A stretch of 64,000 nt of DNA from assembly GCF_022063185.1 (NCBI RefSeq), contig NZ_CP091913.1:5619141-5683140 (forward strand), in the 5' to 3' direction. Within the stretch, counting starts at the first letter, position 1, and every line of letters starts with the position of its first letter. Below the pieces are notes generated by a model that was given only the letters and a program-made list of their open reading frames with translations, made no database searches and had not been told where the DNA came from. Below, piece after piece: positions 60,987-64,000 of this stretch. The stretch comes from Nostoc sp. UHCC 0870 (GTDB taxonomy: Bacteria; Cyanobacteriota; Cyanobacteriia; Cyanobacteriales; Nostocaceae). The position numbers and the translations under genes are program-made.

Positions 60987-61061
60987 TGCATAAATCCAGA
61001 ATCACTAACCTATTGATTAAGTGAAGGGGTTAACACCCAAAACACTGAAATCAAAGGAAAA
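60987..61061 (+). promoter_or_regulatory. Conserved leader, second copy
   Basis: TGCATAAA (60987-60994), 14 bases, then CCTATTGATTAAGTGAAGGG, GTTAACACCCAAA, ACACTGAAA and AAAGGAAAA. Matches 59635-59719. Confidence 0.55.
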
Positions 61062-61062
61062 A

Positions 61063-61710
61063 ATGACAATGAAAACCCAAACCTTTTTAAGCCTCGCCTG
61101 TTCTCTGTCTCTGTTAGGTGCTTTAACACTACCAGCTACCGCCCAACCCGTTTCCACCGAAGCAACTCAACCCCAGGTAGTCAACTCAGAAATTAGCATT
61201 CCCCAAGATACAGCACTCATCGTTTCTTTCCCCGCACCTATCACCGTAGACGTAGGGCAAAAAAAGGACTATCCCCTGACTGTTCCTTTAGCGAGTGCGA
61301 TTAAAGATGCTCAAGGTAATATCATTGCACCAGAAAATACTCCTGTCAGCATAGTGTTAAAGCCAAGCGATGGCGGTGCAAAAATTGTTGCTCAATCTAT
61401 AGTGATTAATGGGCGCATTGTTGCTATTAAAGCATCTAGCCAAACCATCCCCGGTACAACTATTACTCACAAGCGAGCTAATGACAAAGCTGTCGAAAAT
61501 GGCTCTATTTGGGGTAGGATTGGCGGTAGCATCATGGGATTTTCCAGCAATGGCGATCCAGATCAGTTTGACAGAGGTGCAATGTTAGGTAGTGCTGTCG
61601 GTTTGATTTCAGGTTTGCGTTCCGCAGAAAATACCCGTGTGGTGCAGATTCCCCAAAGTAGTGTTTATGTATTGTCTCTCGAAACTTCTATCACTTTGTC
61701 TGCTCGCTAG
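61063..61710 (+). CDS. Secreted protein, possible beta-rich/glycine-zipper type
   Basis: 215 residues from the ATG at 61063 (AAAGGA upstream); a GTG at 61021 lies in the conserved leader and is unlikely. Signal peptide FLSLACSLSLLGALTLPATA. The mature protein has ISIPQDTALIVSFPAPITVD, a TVPLASAIKDAQGNIIAPEN and IVAKSIV-like barrel pattern resembling conjugal TrbI/VirB10-type beta-barrel folds, then a Gly-rich hydrophobic stretch (WGRIGGSIMGFSSNG, GAMLGSAVGLISGL). The resemblance is weak and no transport genes are near. Confidence 0.75.
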   Translation: MTMKTQTFLSLACSLSLLGALTLPATAQPVSTEATQPQVVNSEISIPQDTALIVSFPAPITVDVGQKKDYPLTVPLASAIKDAQGNIIAPENTPVSIVLKPSDGGAKIVAQSIVINGRIVAIKASSQTIPGTTITHKRANDKAVENGSIWGRIGGSIMGFSSNGDPDQFDRGAMLGSAVGLISGLRSAENTRVVQIPQSSVYVLSLETSITLSAR

Positions 61711-61737
61711 AAACTGGCGGTTAATTAACCCCACTCC

Positions 61738-62712
61738 CTAATTTCCAAGGGGATGCAGGATTGTCAGATGAAAGTTATGTCTATTTTCTGCTTGCAAATA
61801 TCGTTCCTGTAAAGGTTGCCATTCTTGCCACCACTGGTAACGGTTAGCAGTTAACAAGCTAGTGAATTTAGGTAATTTGGTCTTAATGTCTGACTTGAAT
61901 ACATCCATCAGCCATTCACCCATAACTACACTATCTTGAATGTTGCCCAAAATATCTTGGATGGTTTTTATATCTGCAATATAAGCCGCGTAAGACTCGC
62001 CATATAACTCAGTAAATAATTCCATTTGGTAGCGTAAACGCTTGGCTTGTTTTCGTAAATCGTGAATAGCTTCGCCTTTATTTGTTAAAGTTTTTTCTAT
62101 CTCTTCTGTTGTCCATTTACTGTGGATTTTCACTTCAGAATCTACAGTTTCAGTTCCTACCAAAAACCCAGGATGGAGCAAAAATTGACTCAGTTCAGGT
62201 AATAGTAAATCTGGTAGCACCTGTTGAATTGGGAGAGATGCTAAGGGTTTATAAGTTGGTTTCTCTAACCAATCTTGCAAAGATTGTTTTAAAGATTTAT
62301 AAGATTCATCCTTCAAAGTCGTTAAAGTTTTAGCTACTGCATCTTCACGCTGTTTAGCTAAAGCATGAAAGGCGGTTTGTAGAGATTTTTGTTCTTTGGG
62401 AGGTAAGTTTGGTTGATAAATAGTTTCTAAACTTTGCTTTAATACATCCAAGTCGCGTAGATTACCAAGACGACGAGCAATTTTACCGACATTTTTCTCA
62501 CTAACTGGCTTAGGTAAATTTAATATTATGTCAAATCTACTAATGGCTGTGCGTAGACGACGCATCCCTACTCGCATTTGGTGTAGTGCTTCTGGATCTT
62601 CATCTTTCTTAACAGGCTTTTCCCATTTCAATGTTTTATTAACGTGTTTTTCAATAGCCTGATAAGCGTAGTTTCCTAGAGTTTTTACTGTAGATTCTGT
62701 AGCTAATTGCAT
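61738..62712 (-). CDS. CHAD domain protein
   Basis: 324 residues from the ATG at 62712 (MQLATESTVKTLGNYAYQAI); a second in-frame ATG at 62754 exists and neither has a clear ribosome binding site. Conserved histidines and basic helices: LHQMRVGMRRLRTAISRFD, RRLGNLRDLDVLKQSL, and the second half AIHDLRKQAKRLRYQMELFT with DILGNIQDSVVMGEWL. CHAD domains are helical bundles that bind polyphosphate, often near polyphosphate-processing enzymes; none is adjacent here. The sequence lacks the fused CYTH domain found in some members. Confidence 0.9.
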   Translation of the reverse strand: MQLATESTVKTLGNYAYQAIEKHVNKTLKWEKPVKKDEDPEALHQMRVGMRRLRTAISRFDIILNLPKPVSEKNVGKIARRLGNLRDLDVLKQSLETIYQPNLPPKEQKSLQTAFHALAKQREDAVAKTLTTLKDESYKSLKQSLQDWLEKPTYKPLASLPIQQVLPDLLLPELSQFLLHPGFLVGTETVDSEVKIHSKWTTEEIEKTLTNKGEAIHDLRKQAKRLRYQMELFTELYGESYAAYIADIKTIQDILGNIQDSVVMGEWLMDVFKSDIKTKLPKFTSLLTANRYQWWQEWQPLQERYLQAENRHNFHLTILHPLGN

Positions 62713-63074
62713 GGTTGATATTAATGACTTAAACAGGTTATTGCATAATAGCATTAGTTAAAATTTCTATCTATCTGCTGATAGTTATCTTTTTATCAGA
62801 GTTGAAGCTTTTAGTATTGCTATTAACAGCTAGAAAAACTTAGTCGTTAGAGTCATGAGGATAAGAAACTATTTACCTAGTTGTGAGGTTGCATTTTTGT
62901 ACTTGTTAAGAGTAAGTGTAATGCAGTTTTGCGAACACCTACGGTGAGGCGCAGCCCATCGCCACAAACAAAATATGACTGTCATGTTGGGGCTGTAATA
63001 TTTTTTACTCAAAATCACAGTATATTGGCGTAAAATTGATAGCAATCCTGTAGAGATTTAAGATTACTATCGAT

Positions 63075-63154
63075 TAGACCTCTTGCATAAATGCTTAAGG
63101 TGTCATGTTGAGTGAAGCAAAACGTCTCATTTTCGGACTTTTGCAAGAGGTCTA
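63075..63154. repeat. MITE-like repeat family C, complete element
   Basis: 80 bases. TAGACCTCTTGCATAA at the left and TTTTGCAAGAGGTCTA at the right are inverted repeats with perfect outer 13 bases. The interior contains TGTCATGTTGAGTGAAGCAA. The outermost TA pair could be a target duplication, as for IS630/Tc1 relatives. Related partial copies at 5513 and 24190. Confidence 0.8.
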
Positions 63155-63271
63155 TTAATTTTTAAGTATTTTGATGTTTGTATATACAACGGAATTACTA
63201 AAATAATATTACTTCATAAACGGCAGATATTTAAATGATATGCTTATATAGCTATGACGCTTAAAGATTAA

Positions 63272-63296
63272 TAGGACTAAAGTCCTTACTACAAAC
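63272..63296. repeat. MITE-like repeat family B, right half only
   Basis: TAGGACTAAAGTCCTTACTA then CAAAC is one arm of the element at 23702-23759. Confidence 0.65.
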
Positions 63297-63357
63297 AGGG
63301 AATCTGGGAAGGGTAAGGAATTAATAACGATATTTGTAATTTAAGAGATTTAATAAA

Positions 63358-64000
63358 ATGACTAATTCACATTTCATTAATCAAGTTTTACTAACATTTC
63401 AGGAAAATTTTAGAGAACATAGAAAAGACCTTTCAGCAGTTATATTAACTCAAAACAAGTATTTATGGTTCGGTTCTGATGAAACATCAACAATTGAGAG
63501 ATTATCTTTAGTTGATCAGGATAAGTTTGCCGAACATCAACAATTTCGCGTAGCAGAGTTTATGTCTTTACCTGCACCGGAAGATGAAGAAATTGATATT
63601 GAAGGTTTAGCCTATGATGATTATTATTTATGGTTTGTAGGTTCACACAGCTATAAACGTAAAAATACTAAATCCGATAATACTGATAAGAAAAATATTT
63701 CCAGGTTGGCTAAGATTGAGTCAGAACCTAACCGCTATATGTTAGGAAGAATCCCTTTAGTAGATGGACAATTACTTAAGTCTTGTCAACATCCACAAAA
63801 TCCTAATGTGCAGTTAAAGGCGGCTAAATTAGAGTTAACTAAATATAATAATATATTGATGGTAGCTTTAGCAGATGATCCGCATCTAGGCTTTTTTGTG
63901 AAAGCGGCTATTCCGGGAAAAGATAATGGTTTTGATATCGAAGGTTTAGCCATCAATAAAAGTAGGATTTTTTTAGGGTTGCGTGGCCCTGTATTGCGTG
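63358..64000 (+). CDS. DUF3616 family protein, 5' part (runs off window)
   Basis: 214 codons are inside the window from the ATG at 63358. HRKDLSAVILTQNKYLWFGS, DIEGLAYDDYYLWFVGSHSY and GFDIEGLAINKSRIFLGLRG match the DUF3616 family, predicted beta-propeller-like proteins of unknown function; the repeated DIEGLA motif marks successive blades. No signal peptide is visible. The C-terminus is beyond the window. Confidence 0.85.
   Translation, partial: MTNSHFINQVLLTFQENFREHRKDLSAVILTQNKYLWFGSDETSTIERLSLVDQDKFAEHQQFRVAEFMSLPAPEDEEIDIEGLAYDDYYLWFVGSHSYKRKNTKSDNTDKKNISRLAKIESEPNRYMLGRIPLVDGQLLKSCQHPQNPNVQLKAAKLELTKYNNILMVALADDPHLGFFVKAAIPGKDNGFDIEGLAINKSRIFLGLRGPVLR

Larger units (their letters stand above)
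62713..63357. other. Repeat-containing region between divergent genes
   Basis: Holds a complete family C element (63075-63154), a half family B element (63272-63296) and a CGGTGAGGCGCAGCCCATCG motif near 62942-62961, related to 57721-57741. No gene. Confidence 0.6.

Overview
The window is chromosomal DNA of a filamentous, probably heterocyst-forming cyanobacterium (Nostoc/Anabaena type). Evidence: photosynthesis genes (petM, ycf39), an NblR-like regulator, many GCGATCGC (HIP1) octamers, and heptameric short tandem repeats (TTTTGAA, CCCCAAT, CCCCTAC and similar) in most gaps, a hallmark of Nostocales. Genus and strain cannot be named from sequence alone. About 53 protein genes and one tRNA-Ser(GGA) are supported.

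Layout. 1-0.7 kb: truncated transposon end (TnpB N-terminus) and gene debris. 0.7-13 kb: housekeeping and conserved hypotheticals (DUF423, a seven-repeat VCBS protein, pepP, DUF3592, pdxA, petM, ycf39, NAD kinase, NblR-like regulator, DUF192 lipoprotein, DUF2949, Uma2, DUF5340). 13-24 kb: trpC, lpdA, a SWIM zinc-finger protein, a 1406-residue CheB-CheR hybrid histidine kinase, then a JAMM peptidase with a MoeB-rhodanese E1-like protein. 24-30.5 kb: a metal P-type ATPase divergent from feoA-feoB, and an orphan LivF-type ATPase.

31.6-51 kb is the main accessory block, a Wzx/Wzy-type exopolysaccharide locus on the + strand: WbpM/PglF-like 4,6-dehydratase, flippase, three GT4 glycosyltransferases, polymerase, beta-helix protein, initiating sugar transferase, then WbqC, PIG-L deacetylase, GNAT/FemAB-like transferase, PLP decarboxylase, ATP-grasp ligase, DegT aminotransferase and a Wzc-type tyrosine kinase. 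The dehydratase-aminotransferase pair predicts a 4-amino-4,6-dideoxy sugar. The decarboxylase/ATP-grasp/GNAT/WbqC cassette suggests an unusual amide or amino-acid decoration and is the best candidate for undescribed chemistry here.

51-64 kb: ferredoxins, hisZ, J-domain/TPR protein, inositol-phosphatase family, nuclease, tRNA-Ser, SDR, an endolysin-like amidase, LURP-one protein, three small secreted proteins (two sharing a conserved leader), CHAD protein and a DUF3616 protein cut by the window end.

The other notable layer is at least five families of short palindromic MITE-like elements in the gaps. Two of them touch the start and stop of the JAMM gene, and one family forms inverted copies 12 kb apart that bracket the first half of the polysaccharide locus.
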